Part shown: positions 33,631 through 42,225 of the stretch, one piece after another
How positions within the stretch are numbered: the first letter of the stretch is position 1
Layout: every line of letters starts with the position of its first letter
DNA from: a virus
Direction: 5' to 3' (one strand)
DNA length: 64,000 nt
IMG/VR virus record: IMGVR_UViG_3300031111_000010
Location: 17,177 to 81,176 of that record
Notes under the pieces: generated by a model
Seen by the model: the letters and a program-made list of their open reading frames with translations, nothing else
What the model was told of the DNA's origin: nothing
Databases searched by the model: none
Made by a program: the position numbers and the translations under genes

Positions 33631-35992
33631 CTGAACTTGAACTTGAACTTGAACTACTTCCTTCTGTTAATAGTATATTTTTCAATACTGCATTTGTAGC
33701 TTTTAACCATGCAGCAGATCGGGCAATATTAGAAATACGAACTTCCTCTACTTCTCCTGCTCTATATCCAATTGTTGAGTCTGGTGTTCCACCAATACCA
33801 ATGGTATCAATACCTGTAGGCCAAGCATCTCCACCAGTATCCTCTTGCTCTGTTCCTCCATTAGTATATAATTTTCTACTCGTAGAAGTAACTAACGCTG
33901 AAGCTAAATAAGCAAATTCTCCTGCATCAAGACTTACTGTTCCATTTAAAAGAGTAGTACCAGTCGAGTAAAAATTTAATCTTCCAATGTTTCCATACAT
34001 ATTAAGTAATACCATTTGATCTGGTTCACTAACATCTCCAATTCCAACTGACGGATTGTTATTTGATGCTGCTGTAATAGTAGCACGACCAGCACATTCT
34101 AAGGTAGCAGGGTAATCTGTTAAACCAGAAACACTTGCAGTAACAATATCGTTGTTACCATCAAAATCTATTGCTTTACCAAATACTCCATCTATCAAAT
34201 CATCTGAAGTCATTGATCCATTAAATGATCCATTATGTAAATTAGAAGTACTATCTAATAATGTTCCACCAGTTGGATTTTGACTCATATGATATACAGC
34301 TACAAAGTTCTCATCCCATACTGTCTGTGCAGCACTTGTACCCGTAGAACCAATATAAGAATTATTACTATTATATTCTAATGTCAGTACTGTATCTCTG
34401 TTTGCTGGTATCCAAGGAACTTTAGTCCATATTGTTCCAGATGTTTCCCATGTATCTACTTCAGTATAAAGTTCATTACCACCTGATACAGTAACATGTA
34501 AATTCTCATATGAATTAGCACTTGTAAAATCAGATGGAAGTATTATACCTACTGGAAAATCTATTAAGTTCTCATCAATCTTACTACTATCTATTGTGTA
34601 ATATAGTGGTGGTGTAGTACTACTTGAACTTGAACTTGAAGTAGAAGAACTTGAACTACTTCCTTCTGTTAATAGTATATTTTTCAATACTGCATTTGTA
34701 GCTTTTAACCATGCTGATGATCTTTGTATATTAGAAACTCTTACTTCTCCTATTTGACAATTTAGATAATCAACAGAGAAATAATTATCTGGTACTTTCG
34801 CTAATAATGGAGGACTAAAATCAGCAGTTCCATTAGGAGCAGAGATAGAATCTGTGTCATCATTTTTGTATATATTAAAAGTACCATTTACTTCATATGA
34901 TGCAGCAAAGTATTCAAATACATCAAGATTGACAGGACTAATAGTTAAAATTACTTCATTACCATCTACACCAAATCTATAATCCCATGAACTACCATTA
35001 TTGAAATTATAAATTCTAAGTCTATCTGAAAAATCTGATCTATCGGAAACAAAAATAGGAGCATAATTATTACTACCACCTAAAACATCTATTAAAGTAA
35101 ATACTTCAACTGTTCCTATGGTATTATCCATTACATCTGGCATACTTATATAATCATTACTACCATCAAAATCTATTGCTTTACCAAATACTCCATCTAC
35201 TAAATCACCAGAAGTCATAGAACCATGGGTATCACCATGATTTCCATTAACTGTGGAATCTAAAATTGTATCTGTTCCATCGGTTGGGTCTTGACTCATA
35301 TGATATACAGCTACAAAGTTCTCATTCCATACATTCTGTGCAGCAACTTCTCCTGTTTGACTTATATTCCAAGGAACAATAACATCACAAGAATTTATAG
35401 CAAAATTATCAAAGGTATAAACTAATGGTGTTGCTGAAGTAGAATTACGATATGCCATAAATCCTACATAAACATCGTCTTCTATCCAAGTATGTGCTGA
35501 ACCTATTTGTGACCATGAACCATCTTCTTCATTTTTATAATAAGCTGATACTTGATTTCCTACTCGTTTAATTCTAAATTTATTAGTATAAGGATTCGAT
35601 TTGCTACTTATATTAACTTCATCCCAAGAATCATTACTACCAGCATCATCATATCTGAAATAAGCATAGGGGGTTCCCGATCTATTTATTAGTCCTACAA
35701 AACCCCATTCAGAAGTATTATTGTCTTTATTCGGAGAAATATAAACTCCACCTTGTTGAATACTTACTACTTGACCTGTAACAGTTACAAAGTCAAACTC
35801 TATTTCAAAATCACCTTTAATTATTCTATTGAGAGTTTTATAATGATTTCCGCTATTACCTGATGAAATGGTCATTTGTGCTTCATTATCATCTATAACA
35901 GTAGAACCTGTTCCACTATTACCAGCAGCATCATACCACCATTCTTTTGAGAAATCATCTCCATTTGTTCCTGTAAAATCATCAATTATCAT
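33626..35992 (-). CDS. Lectin-like domain protein, second half of a split adhesin gene
   Basis: 788 residues: concanavalin-like domain (FDDFTG-type start, 1-~205), LamG (~215-470), serine linker, DUF2341 plus LamG, and a terminal SSSSSSSSSG. It has no gp19-like anchor. Its ATG overlaps the TGA of the gene at 35989 (ATGA) in the -1 frame. In the 1614-aa paralogue the equivalent domains are continuous (NNYERVITSPEVFDDFTG), so this and 35989-37863 look like two parts of one ancestral gene, now coupled or broken. It ends exactly at the next promoter. Confidence 0.75.
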   Translation of the reverse strand: MIIDDFTGTNGDDFSKEWWYDAAGNSGTGSTVIDDNEAQMTISSGNSGNHYKTLNRIIKGDFEIEFDFVTVTGQVVSIQQGGVYISPNKDNNTSEWGFVGLINRSGTPYAYFRYDDAGSNDSWDEVNISSKSNPYTNKFRIKRVGNQVSAYYKNEEDGSWSQIGSAHTWIEDDVYVGFMAYRNSTSATPLVYTFDNFAINSCDVIVPWNISQTGEVAAQNVWNENFVAVYHMSQDPTDGTDTILDSTVNGNHGDTHGSMTSGDLVDGVFGKAIDFDGSNDYISMPDVMDNTIGTVEVFTLIDVLGGSNNYAPIFVSDRSDFSDRLRIYNFNNGSSWDYRFGVDGNEVILTISPVNLDVFEYFAASYEVNGTFNIYKNDDTDSISAPNGTADFSPPLLAKVPDNYFSVDYLNCQIGEVRVSNIQRSSAWLKATNAVLKNILLTEGSSSSSSTSSSSSSSTTPPLYYTIDSSKIDENLIDFPVGIILPSDFTSANSYENLHVTVSGGNELYTEVDTWETSGTIWTKVPWIPANRDTVLTLEYNSNNSYIGSTGTSAAQTVWDENFVAVYHMSQNPTGGTLLDSTSNLHNGSFNGSMTSDDLIDGVFGKAIDFDGNNDIVTASVSGLTDYPATLECAGRATITAASNNNPSVGIGDVSEPDQMVLLNMYGNIGRLNFYSTGTTLLNGTVSLDAGEFAYLASALVTSTSRKLYTNGGTEQEDTGGDAWPTGIDTIGIGGTPDSTIGYRAGEVEEVRISNIARSAAWLKATNAVLKNILLTEGSSSSSSSSSG

Positions 35993-37863
35993 TCGGTTAT
36001 TTCCTTTGAATAATTATTGCTACCATATTCCAATTTCAATACTGTATCACTTGCAGATGGAATAAATGGTACTTTAGTCCAAATTACTGCTCTATCATTA
36101 GAAGGTTCCCATACATCTACTTCAGTATAAAGTTCTGTATTACCACCTGACACTGTAACATGTAGATTTTGCCATCCAGAAGTAGGTTGACTTGAAATAA
36201 ATCCTGTACCTGAAACATTAATACCTACTGGAAAATTTGTTAAGTTCTCATCAATTTTACTACTATCTATTGTATAGTAAAGTGTTGATATAGTAGAAGT
36301 AGAAGCAGAACTTACACTTGAACTTGAAGATTCTGAGCTTGAACTACTCACTGAACTTGAAGATTCTGAGCTTGAACTACTTACTGAACTTGAAGATTCT
36401 GAGCTTGAACTTGAATAACTTGAACTTGAATAACTTGAACTTGAACTTGAGCTTGAAAGAGAACTTGAAGATTCACTTGAGCTTGAACTTGAGCTTGAAC
36501 TTGAAAGAGAACTTGAAGATTCACTTGAGCTTGAACTTGAAAGAGAACTTGAAGATTCACTTGAGCTTGAACTTGAAAGAGAACTTGAAGATTCACTTGA
36601 GCTTGATTGACTTGAGCTTGAAATATTATAATATTCTATTTCACAAGGATAAATTAAAACACCACCACCTTCTGTTGTTGATGTTGCTCCCCACTTATTA
36701 TCACCACCATAATAACGACTTGTATCATTTCTTAATTTAAACCATCTTGCAGTCTGTGGTGTATCGAAGTCTACTCTAAATGCAAATTCATATCCAGTTC
36801 CTAAAACTGAAGGTGAATGAATTGGTGGTTTAATCCATGTATCAATCCATTCCCATGTTATTCCATCATCTGATTTATATGCACCAACTACTCCACTATC
36901 ATTATCAACCCATGCATCATAAATACGACTTGATGATGATGTTCTAAACCAGAAAATAATACCATTGATTGTCATTGGTTCTGTTGTAGCCACCCAAAAT
37001 GACGTATTATAACCAACATAATCATTATCTGCTACTGCATATATATTACCATCTATTAGTCCGGGATATGATGCTGAGTTTTCTGTTACAAGAGGATTAG
37101 GATTCCATCCACTCCATGCACCTACAAGATACGTCGAAGAAGAACTTGATTTTGATGAACTTGATTTTGATGAACTTGAGCTTGAACTTGAAAGAGAACT
37201 TGAAGATTCACTTGAGCTTGAACTTGAGCTTGAAGAACTCAGGCTTGAACTTGAGCTTGAAGAACTCAGGCTTGAACTTGATGATGATGTCCAAGATTTA
37301 GAAGAAGAAGATCGAGAAGAAGAACTAAATTCAGCAGTCCAAGCTGTACTTCTCACATAGAAATAATCATATTCAAAGGTGACCATACTTTCTAATACAA
37401 TATCACCTTCTCTTTGTGACATTCCAATTTCTGCTAACTGAGTAGGCCAAATATCAACAAACACTATTTCCATAACAGGTTTTTTATAGTTGTTCGTAAT
37501 TATCATTGATGCATCAACTGAATATTCTTTATGATATTCAGCTATTTTATCACAATTATTATTGATATAACTCATCCACCTGAATAATAAACTCCAATTA
37601 TCCAATCGTGAATCAACAACAAAGTTAACCATCCAACTTTCAAATTCTAATGGGTTTAAGTCATACTTGACTTTATTACCTTGCCAACTTATCTCATTAA
37701 CCCCTATATTCAAGGATGGAATAACAGCAGAGAAGATATTCATTACGAAAGGATTGTTAGACGCAATACTACTTTCAGTTGGTATCAGGGGAAATACCAA
37801 CTGAAAATTTGTAGGTGTGGCCTTGTCTATATTATTAAGGTTGGATGTATTGCATACTATCAT
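35989..37863 (-). CDS. Tail-tube-domain / poly-Ser protein with discoidin-like domain, first half of a split gene
   Basis: 624 residues: gp19-like domain (1-~180), serine linker, an F5/8C- or discoidin-like domain (GAWSGWNPNPLV to YPCEIEYYN), a long serine linker with SES and SLS repeats coded by a 36-base tandem repeat, then DUF2341 (YYTIDSSKIDENLTNFPVG). The DUF2341 part ends early at LEYGSNNYSKEITE, where the paralogue continues. The following gene overlaps the stop. Late box 37869-37876. Confidence 0.78.
   Translation of the reverse strand: MIVCNTSNLNNIDKATPTNFQLVFPLIPTESSIASNNPFVMNIFSAVIPSLNIGVNEISWQGNKVKYDLNPLEFESWMVNFVVDSRLDNWSLLFRWMSYINNNCDKIAEYHKEYSVDASMIITNNYKKPVMEIVFVDIWPTQLAEIGMSQREGDIVLESMVTFEYDYFYVRSTAWTAEFSSSSRSSSSKSWTSSSSSSLSSSSSSSSLSSSSSSSSSSESSSSLSSSSSSSSKSSSSKSSSSSTYLVGAWSGWNPNPLVTENSASYPGLIDGNIYAVADNDYVGYNTSFWVATTEPMTINGIIFWFRTSSSSRIYDAWVDNDSGVVGAYKSDDGITWEWIDTWIKPPIHSPSVLGTGYEFAFRVDFDTPQTARWFKLRNDTSRYYGGDNKWGATSTTEGGGVLIYPCEIEYYNISSSSQSSSSESSSSLSSSSSSESSSSLSSSSSSESSSSLSSSSSSSSSSESSSSLSSSSSSSSYSSSSYSSSSSESSSSVSSSSSESSSSVSSSSSESSSSSVSSASTSTISTLYYTIDSSKIDENLTNFPVGINVSGTGFISSQPTSGWQNLHVTVSGGNTELYTEVDVWEPSNDRAVIWTKVPFIPSASDTVLKLEYGSNNYSKEITE
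36425..36605 (-). repeat. 36-base tandem repeat coding SES/SLS-poly-Ser
   Basis: At least three near-perfect copies of a 36-base unit (plus strand begins CTTGAGCTTGAACTTGAAAG) within the serine linker of the 35989 gene. Each unit codes 12 residues, mostly serine with one E and one L. Such repeats favour length change and recombination. Confidence 0.75.
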
Positions 37864-37868
37864 ACATT

Positions 37869-37876
37869 TATTTATA
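37869..37876 (-). promoter_or_regulatory. T4-like late promoter, close to ATG
   Basis: TATAAATA on the minus strand, 5 bases upstream of the ATG at 37863; same compact layout as 28697 and 33623. Confidence 0.5.
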
Positions 37877-37900
37877 CATTTTTAGTTGGTTTGAGATTAT

Positions 37901-38758
37901 TTACGGTGTGATTTTTCTCACTCCATTAGGAATATATGAACCACTTGTACTTCCATATGGTTCAAATAAATTATATTTTATCATCGCATCATCTACTGTA
38001 CCACCTGATGGTATACTTCCTTTAATTTCATATGTAATACCTCTTGATGCTGGTGTTCCTGATGCACCAGAAGTAAAGGTTGATCCAGTATCACCTTGAT
38101 TAACATATGTTCTAAAGGATTGAGCATCAGTAAAATAACTACCATAAATTTTTTGAATCAAACCAACATCTGATGATGGTTTAAAGAACCAAGTCTGAAC
38201 TTCAAAATCCAATGTATAGTTAATTACTCTATACTCAAGGTCTGCCATTTCATGTGATATTTCTGGTGTAGCTGATCTAAAGATAATCTTAGTATCAAAT
38301 GCTATATCAAGATCATCTATATAAATTCTCACAAAGATATGTGGACAAAAGAATGGTAAGATTTGTTCCATTATCTGATCTATGTCAGTCATATGCAATG
38401 CCCATATATTCATTGTGAAGGTAAGGTTATATGGACATGGATGGAGAAATTGTGATACTGATCCTTGTACTATATTATCACAGTTAGCAGTAAAGGCATG
38501 AAAACTGTTTACCTTTCTATCAGCAGCATAATCGATAGCACTAATATATGCTGTGATCATAGGCAACATTTCATCATCTTTTCTCTCATCAAACCAGTAG
38601 TATACTTTTTCTTTCACAGAATGTTTGATAGGAACTTTTATCCATCTATCAATAGTTCTTCCATCATCTGAATATCTTGCAATTTTTATATCGTTAAAAG
38701 CGTCAAAAAATTGTATAATCGTTTTTCTGAACACATTAAAAAAGAAATATGTTTTCAT
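37901..38758 (-). CDS. gp15: Tail sheath stabiliser / tail completion protein gp15
   Basis: 285 residues (T4 gp15 is 272). Matches gp15 in order: FFFNVFRKTIIQFFDAFNDIKIAR, RWIKVPIKHSVKEKVYYW, YNLTFTMNIWALHMTDIDQIMEQILPFF, and ITYTLDF-like NYTLDFEVQTWFF. gp15 caps the finished tail and joins it to the neck. The start overlaps the previous stop (ATGA). Confidence 0.88.
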   Translation of the reverse strand: MKTYFFFNVFRKTIIQFFDAFNDIKIARYSDDGRTIDRWIKVPIKHSVKEKVYYWFDERKDDEMLPMITAYISAIDYAADRKVNSFHAFTANCDNIVQGSVSQFLHPCPYNLTFTMNIWALHMTDIDQIMEQILPFFCPHIFVRIYIDDLDIAFDTKIIFRSATPEISHEMADLEYRVINYTLDFEVQTWFFKPSSDVGLIQKIYGSYFTDAQSFRTYVNQGDTGSTFTSGASGTPASRGITYEIKGSIPSGGTVDDAMIKYNLFEPYGSTSGSYIPNGVRKITP

Positions 38759-39270
38759 CTAACTGTTCTCTCCACTATGACTTCAACGCCACGTTTAGTT
38801 TTAAATCCTTTTTTTCTCAAGATTGTTATAGGAACAATAACAGCAGTTCCTTTTAAATTTTTATTAGAAACACTTCCTATTGTTCCACCTTGTTTATAAT
38901 CTTGATGTAAAGCTATTGCTAAATTTATATTTGTACTTTTACTTTTTATTGTATATTCGATATTATTAGGTGGTATATTATTTTTATCTACACCTTTCTT
39001 CTTGGCAGTATTATTAGCAACAGCCTGAATGTCTTTCTTTAATGTACTTCCCATTTTACTCACAAAAGCATTCATTACAAAATCTAATTCATCTGCCGTA
39101 ATAGGTGGTTTATTTTCTGATCTGTTTACTCTAAAGTCTCTCTTTCCCATATGACTTGAGAATTCAAATGCAGTCAATCCCATTGGTTTCAGTTTAGCAA
39201 ACCATTTATTCTCAAATGCTTTTATTTCTCCCATTGAAACGTCTTCTTTTAAATAATTTTTAAATCTCAT
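38755..39270 (-). CDS. Capsid-targeted paralogue of the 449-877 protein
   Basis: 171 residues from the ATG at 39270 (GGGAG upstream); an earlier ATG lacks a binding site. Begins MRFKNYLKE, a likely head-targeting peptide with a gp21-type cut site after KE. The rest is homologous to the protein at 449-877. Role unknown; in this position it may be a neck or internal protein. Confidence 0.7.
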   Translation of the reverse strand: MRFKNYLKEDVSMGEIKAFENKWFAKLKPMGLTAFEFSSHMGKRDFRVNRSENKPPITADELDFVMNAFVSKMGSTLKKDIQAVANNTAKKKGVDKNNIPPNNIEYTIKSKSTNINLAIALHQDYKQGGTIGSVSNKNLKGTAVIVPITILRKKGFKTKRGVEVIVERTVR

Positions 39271-39364
39271 ATATTCTCCCAAAGGATAGAGGCGAATGCA
39301 GTTCGATATGTTCTCACATATCATAGACAATTACTAATGTCCCTTCATTTATACTATTTCTTTA

Positions 39365-40012
39365 CTAAAATCCATAAACACTACTATCATAACTATCTCC
39401 ATAATCAAATATATCATCACTTTCATCCTCTATCTCATCGTTATCACCAAATGCTGTCAGTGGTTCAGAAGTAGTATCCAAAATTCTATTTGGATCAGTC
39501 GGTTCTCTGGTGAATCTTGAAATTTCTCTTGCAGAGTCAGACTCATCTGAATATCTGTAAGGTTTAAGAACAAAACCCCATATCATCTTTTTTAGCTGGA
39601 ATATCTTTTCTTCCTCATGAACATCAGCTATTTCATATGCTCTATCATTCCATACCGTAATAATAGCATCTCCGGGTTTAGGATGATAACCTGCTGATAC
39701 ATCTCTTGAGAATGTAAATTTAGGTAGACTTGTAAAAGATATTTCTTCTTCTGAATTGATACCAAATCCAGTAGTCAATGTAGGTTCTTCTGTAGGTTCA
39801 TATATAAGTTTAGTTTCAAATGGTCCTTCATATTTAGACTGAACACTTTCACCATATAGATAATCCCTATGAATTTCTTTTCTTATATAATACTTACAAT
39901 AGATACCTGATATATCGGTAAATTCAGATATTACTGATTGGAATAGTTCATGCTCTACATTGTCTTGTAGATGATGCATATCCCATAAAGGTTTTGTTGT
40001 ATTGATACCCAT
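39365..40012 (-). CDS. gp14: Neck protein gp14
   Basis: 215 residues (T4 gp14 is 256). ISGIYCKYYIRKEI..DYLYGE and PGDAIITVWNDRAYEIADVHEEEKIFQLKK fit gp14, followed by an acidic low-complexity C-terminus (FGDNDEIEDESDDIFDYG). gp14 and gp13 form the head-tail neck. GAGG precedes the ATG. Neighbours gp13 and gp15 support the call. Confidence 0.82.
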   Translation of the reverse strand: MGINTTKPLWDMHHLQDNVEHELFQSVISEFTDISGIYCKYYIRKEIHRDYLYGESVQSKYEGPFETKLIYEPTEEPTLTTGFGINSEEEISFTSLPKFTFSRDVSAGYHPKPGDAIITVWNDRAYEIADVHEEEKIFQLKKMIWGFVLKPYRYSDESDSAREISRFTREPTDPNRILDTTSEPLTAFGDNDEIEDESDDIFDYGDSYDSSVYGF

Positions 40013-40297
40013 TTATTTTCCTCTTTTTTCTATTGGTAACCATACATAATTAACTGAAGATTTATAATTTTTATGGTTTTCATCTATTATGTTAAATGTT
40101 AAATATACATGGTTTTCAAGTATTTCCCATATAAATTCAAACTTCATATACTTCTCTTGAACTTTGTGCTTCTTAGCGAGAACCTTTCTCGCTAAAGCAA
40201 TATCATTTTCTTTTATATTGTATTTTTTAGATAGCTTTTTATTCAGGTTATCATTATACTGATTTATACTTTCTTTTATATATTGTTTTAATCTCAT
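40013..40297 (-). CDS. Small protein with capsid-targeting-like N-terminus
   Basis: 94 residues beginning MRLKQYIKES, which fits the targeting peptide plus cut site after KE. The rest is basic and ends in a beta-rich segment. The start overlaps the upstream stop. Function unknown; probably an internal head protein. Confidence 0.65.
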   Translation of the reverse strand: MRLKQYIKESINQYNDNLNKKLSKKYNIKENDIALARKVLAKKHKVQEKYMKFEFIWEILENHVYLTFNIIDENHKNYKSSVNYVWLPIEKRGK

Positions 40298-40677
40298 CCT
40301 ATTAATTTTTCTTGTGTTTCCATTATTATAATTAATGCTTCTTCAAGTCTTTTTACTCTTGCTTTCAGTTTAGTGATTTCCTGTGATTCATTAAGCGGTT
40401 CTTTTATACTTGTACTACCACCTCTTGCTTTTTCTTTTAATGCATTCATTCTCTTTTCCATTGCAGCATCAATAGCACTCCAATCTGTATGATCTTCTTC
40501 TAATCCATCATGTGAAGTTTCGTTTACAGGATCACCTAATGGTGCTTCTGGTTTTGAACCACCATCAACACCACCTTCTGCTTGAGCATACATCTTGTTT
40601 GTAATCTGTTGCATATCAATCTTTTTAAATGCACTTCCATCTTTTAACATTTTCTCATACGCTGTTATTTCTGACAT
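40294..40677 (-). CDS. Hypothetical virion-region protein with coiled coil
   Basis: 127 residues; flexible glycine-rich middle (AEGGVDGGSKPEAPLGDP), a helix, and a C-terminal coiled coil (ITKLKARVKRLEEALIIIM). It lies among neck genes. No family recognised. Confidence 0.65.
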   Translation of the reverse strand: MSEITAYEKMLKDGSAFKKIDMQQITNKMYAQAEGGVDGGSKPEAPLGDPVNETSHDGLEEDHTDWSAIDAAMEKRMNALKEKARGGSTSIKEPLNESQEITKLKARVKRLEEALIIIMETQEKLIG

Positions 40678-40686
40678 ATTATCTCC

Positions 40687-41025
40687 TTATTTTGTTTTAT
40701 CCTCTGCTTCTTCTTCTCCTTCATCTTCATATTCATCCCATTGAGGATCAACCTTTTCAAGTATGTATTCAAACTCACCTACATGAACTTTTTCCTCATT
40801 AGCAATATCTTGAAGGATTTCTTTTAAATCTTTGTCAGTTGCTTGTGGTATCATCTGTTCATAAAGATTAGCTGCATCCAGTTCAGCTACCATAGCCAAT
40901 CTTGCAATAGCAGCATCCAATAATTTTCCTTTTTTACTCGCTACTAATTCATTAAATTGAACAAACAATTCATTCAACGCTTTTGGTTTTTTACTTTCTG
41001 TTAAATAATTACTTAGTCTACTCAT
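40687..41025 (-). CDS. Ferritin-like protein with capsid-targeting-like N-terminus
   Basis: 112 residues. MSRLSNYLTES matches the putative head-targeting peptide, with a cut after TE. A helical pair follows: AELDAANLYEQM and DIANEEKVHVGEFEYIL, giving E-x6-E...E-E-x-x-H as in ferritin-like iron proteins of the encapsulin-cargo type. The tail is acidic. If the peptide is used, a ferritin-like enzyme would be enclosed in the phage head, handling iron or oxidants. The fold is likely; the packaging is inference. Confidence 0.65.
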   Translation of the reverse strand: MSRLSNYLTESKKPKALNELFVQFNELVASKKGKLLDAAIARLAMVAELDAANLYEQMIPQATDKDLKEILQDIANEEKVHVGEFEYILEKVDPQWDEYEDEGEEEAEDKTK

Positions 41026-41033
41026 ATTTTCAC

Positions 41034-41915
41034 CTATCCTAATAAAATACCATAACCTTCATGGCTTTCTTCTAATCTTAATCTCTCATCTAATGTTTCT
41101 TTTTCTTGTATACCTTCTTGTATTAGCTGATCACCATCTAAGGCAATACCAATATTACCAATGGAATTAAATTGAGCGAATTTACTTCTTATTCTACCCA
41201 ACATAATCTTACACTCTGCCAATGCATAATCGAATATCCAATCAGAAGTATAAAAATTAGTATCGGAACTTCCTGCTCTTAGACCAGTTCTTTTCCATGT
41301 AGACTGAGAATTATTAGATTCCATATTAGCATAATGACTTCCTTCCATCATATACGATCTGACTAATAAAAATCCGGGCGAGTCATATGTTACTACTTGA
41401 CCATTCTCATCTGTTACTTCTAATGTGTTTCCTGATGGTGGTGCTGGTTGTACTTCTAATTGATTTGTGTATCGATGATATTTATAATTGTAGATTGAAG
41501 GTGTATATCGATCTAATGTCTTTAGCCAATCAATAGCAATATGATAACTTATAATAGAACTACCATATCCTCTATTAGCCCACAACAGACCATCGTATGC
41601 TCCCCTTGAATACATAAAATTCTCAACAGTAAACAAGGTGTTAATTCCATATCCTCTACCATTATCGTCATAATCTACAATTTCAGTAACACCAACAGGA
41701 AGATCATAAAAATTTTGATTAGCTAAAAGTAATACAGTAAAATAGGTATCTACAGTAGCATTACCTGCACCCCATTTTACCCATTTGTCTTTAGCATAAT
41801 CTATTGCATCATAAATCTGTATATCTTCCAGTTCGACTTTGACAACAGGCGCACCTAATCTTCTCTTTATTTTCTCAGAAAGTTCTGCCTTACTGAGTCT
41901 GATATCTAATGCCAT
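41034..41915 (-). CDS. gp13: Neck protein gp13
   Basis: 293 residues (T4 gp13 is 309). KRRLGAPVVKVELEDIQIYDAIDYA at the start and LIQEGIQEKETLDERLRLEESHEGYGILLG at the end match gp13 closely, in the same order as in T4. It seals the portal after packaging together with gp14. Confidence 0.88.
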   Translation of the reverse strand: MALDIRLSKAELSEKIKRRLGAPVVKVELEDIQIYDAIDYAKDKWVKWGAGNATVDTYFTVLLLANQNFYDLPVGVTEIVDYDDNGRGYGINTLFTVENFMYSRGAYDGLLWANRGYGSSIISYHIAIDWLKTLDRYTPSIYNYKYHRYTNQLEVQPAPPSGNTLEVTDENGQVVTYDSPGFLLVRSYMMEGSHYANMESNNSQSTWKRTGLRAGSSDTNFYTSDWIFDYALAECKIMLGRIRSKFAQFNSIGNIGIALDGDQLIQEGIQEKETLDERLRLEESHEGYGILLG

Positions 41916-42199
41916 TATTGATCTCCTATTTGCATTTCACGCTTTTTCATTGATCTAGCTCTTTTTTTCATGGCCTTTTTTTGAATACCAACATTAGCCT
42001 TAATTTTTCTACCTCTCAAAAGAGCCGCTTTAAACAGATTTTTTTTCTCAGCCGGTTTCATTATTATACATTTATTGTCCTTAACTTTCATACCATCAGG
42101 ACATATTCTTTTTCTTTTTACCTTTCCTTTCCTAATTACTTTTTTGAAACTCTCATCAAGTGAGAATAAATTTATTTTATCAATTATATCCATAGTCAA
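41915..42199 (-). CDS. Very basic small protein
   Basis: 94 residues, about 30 K/R. Starts MTMDIIDKINLFSLDES, possibly another targeting peptide with cut after LDE. Contains a CPDGMKVKDNKC loop and a K/R-rich tail, so DNA binding is plausible. Late box at 42213-42220. No family recognised. Confidence 0.65.
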   Translation of the reverse strand: MTMDIIDKINLFSLDESFKKVIRKGKVKRKRICPDGMKVKDNKCIIMKPAEKKNLFKAALLRGRKIKANVGIQKKAMKKRARSMKKREMQIGDQ

Positions 42200-42212
42200 T
42201 TCCTCATAACTA

Positions 42213-42220
42213 TATTTATA
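42213..42220 (-). promoter_or_regulatory. T4-like late promoter
   Basis: TATAAATA on the minus strand, upstream of the ATG at 42199 and of the neck gene block. Confidence 0.65.
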
Positions 42221-42225
42221 TTTTT

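Noticed and set aside
35989-35992. Programmed frameshift joining the split adhesin
   Set aside because: No slippery heptamer at the ATGA overlap; re-initiation or a mutation is simpler.
36425-36605. Possible CRISPR array
   Set aside because: The repeat is coding, contiguous without spacers, and in frame.
36318-37301. Long ORFs on both strands inside the serine linkers
   Set aside because: They are alternative frames of the TCA/AGC repeats of the adhesin genes.
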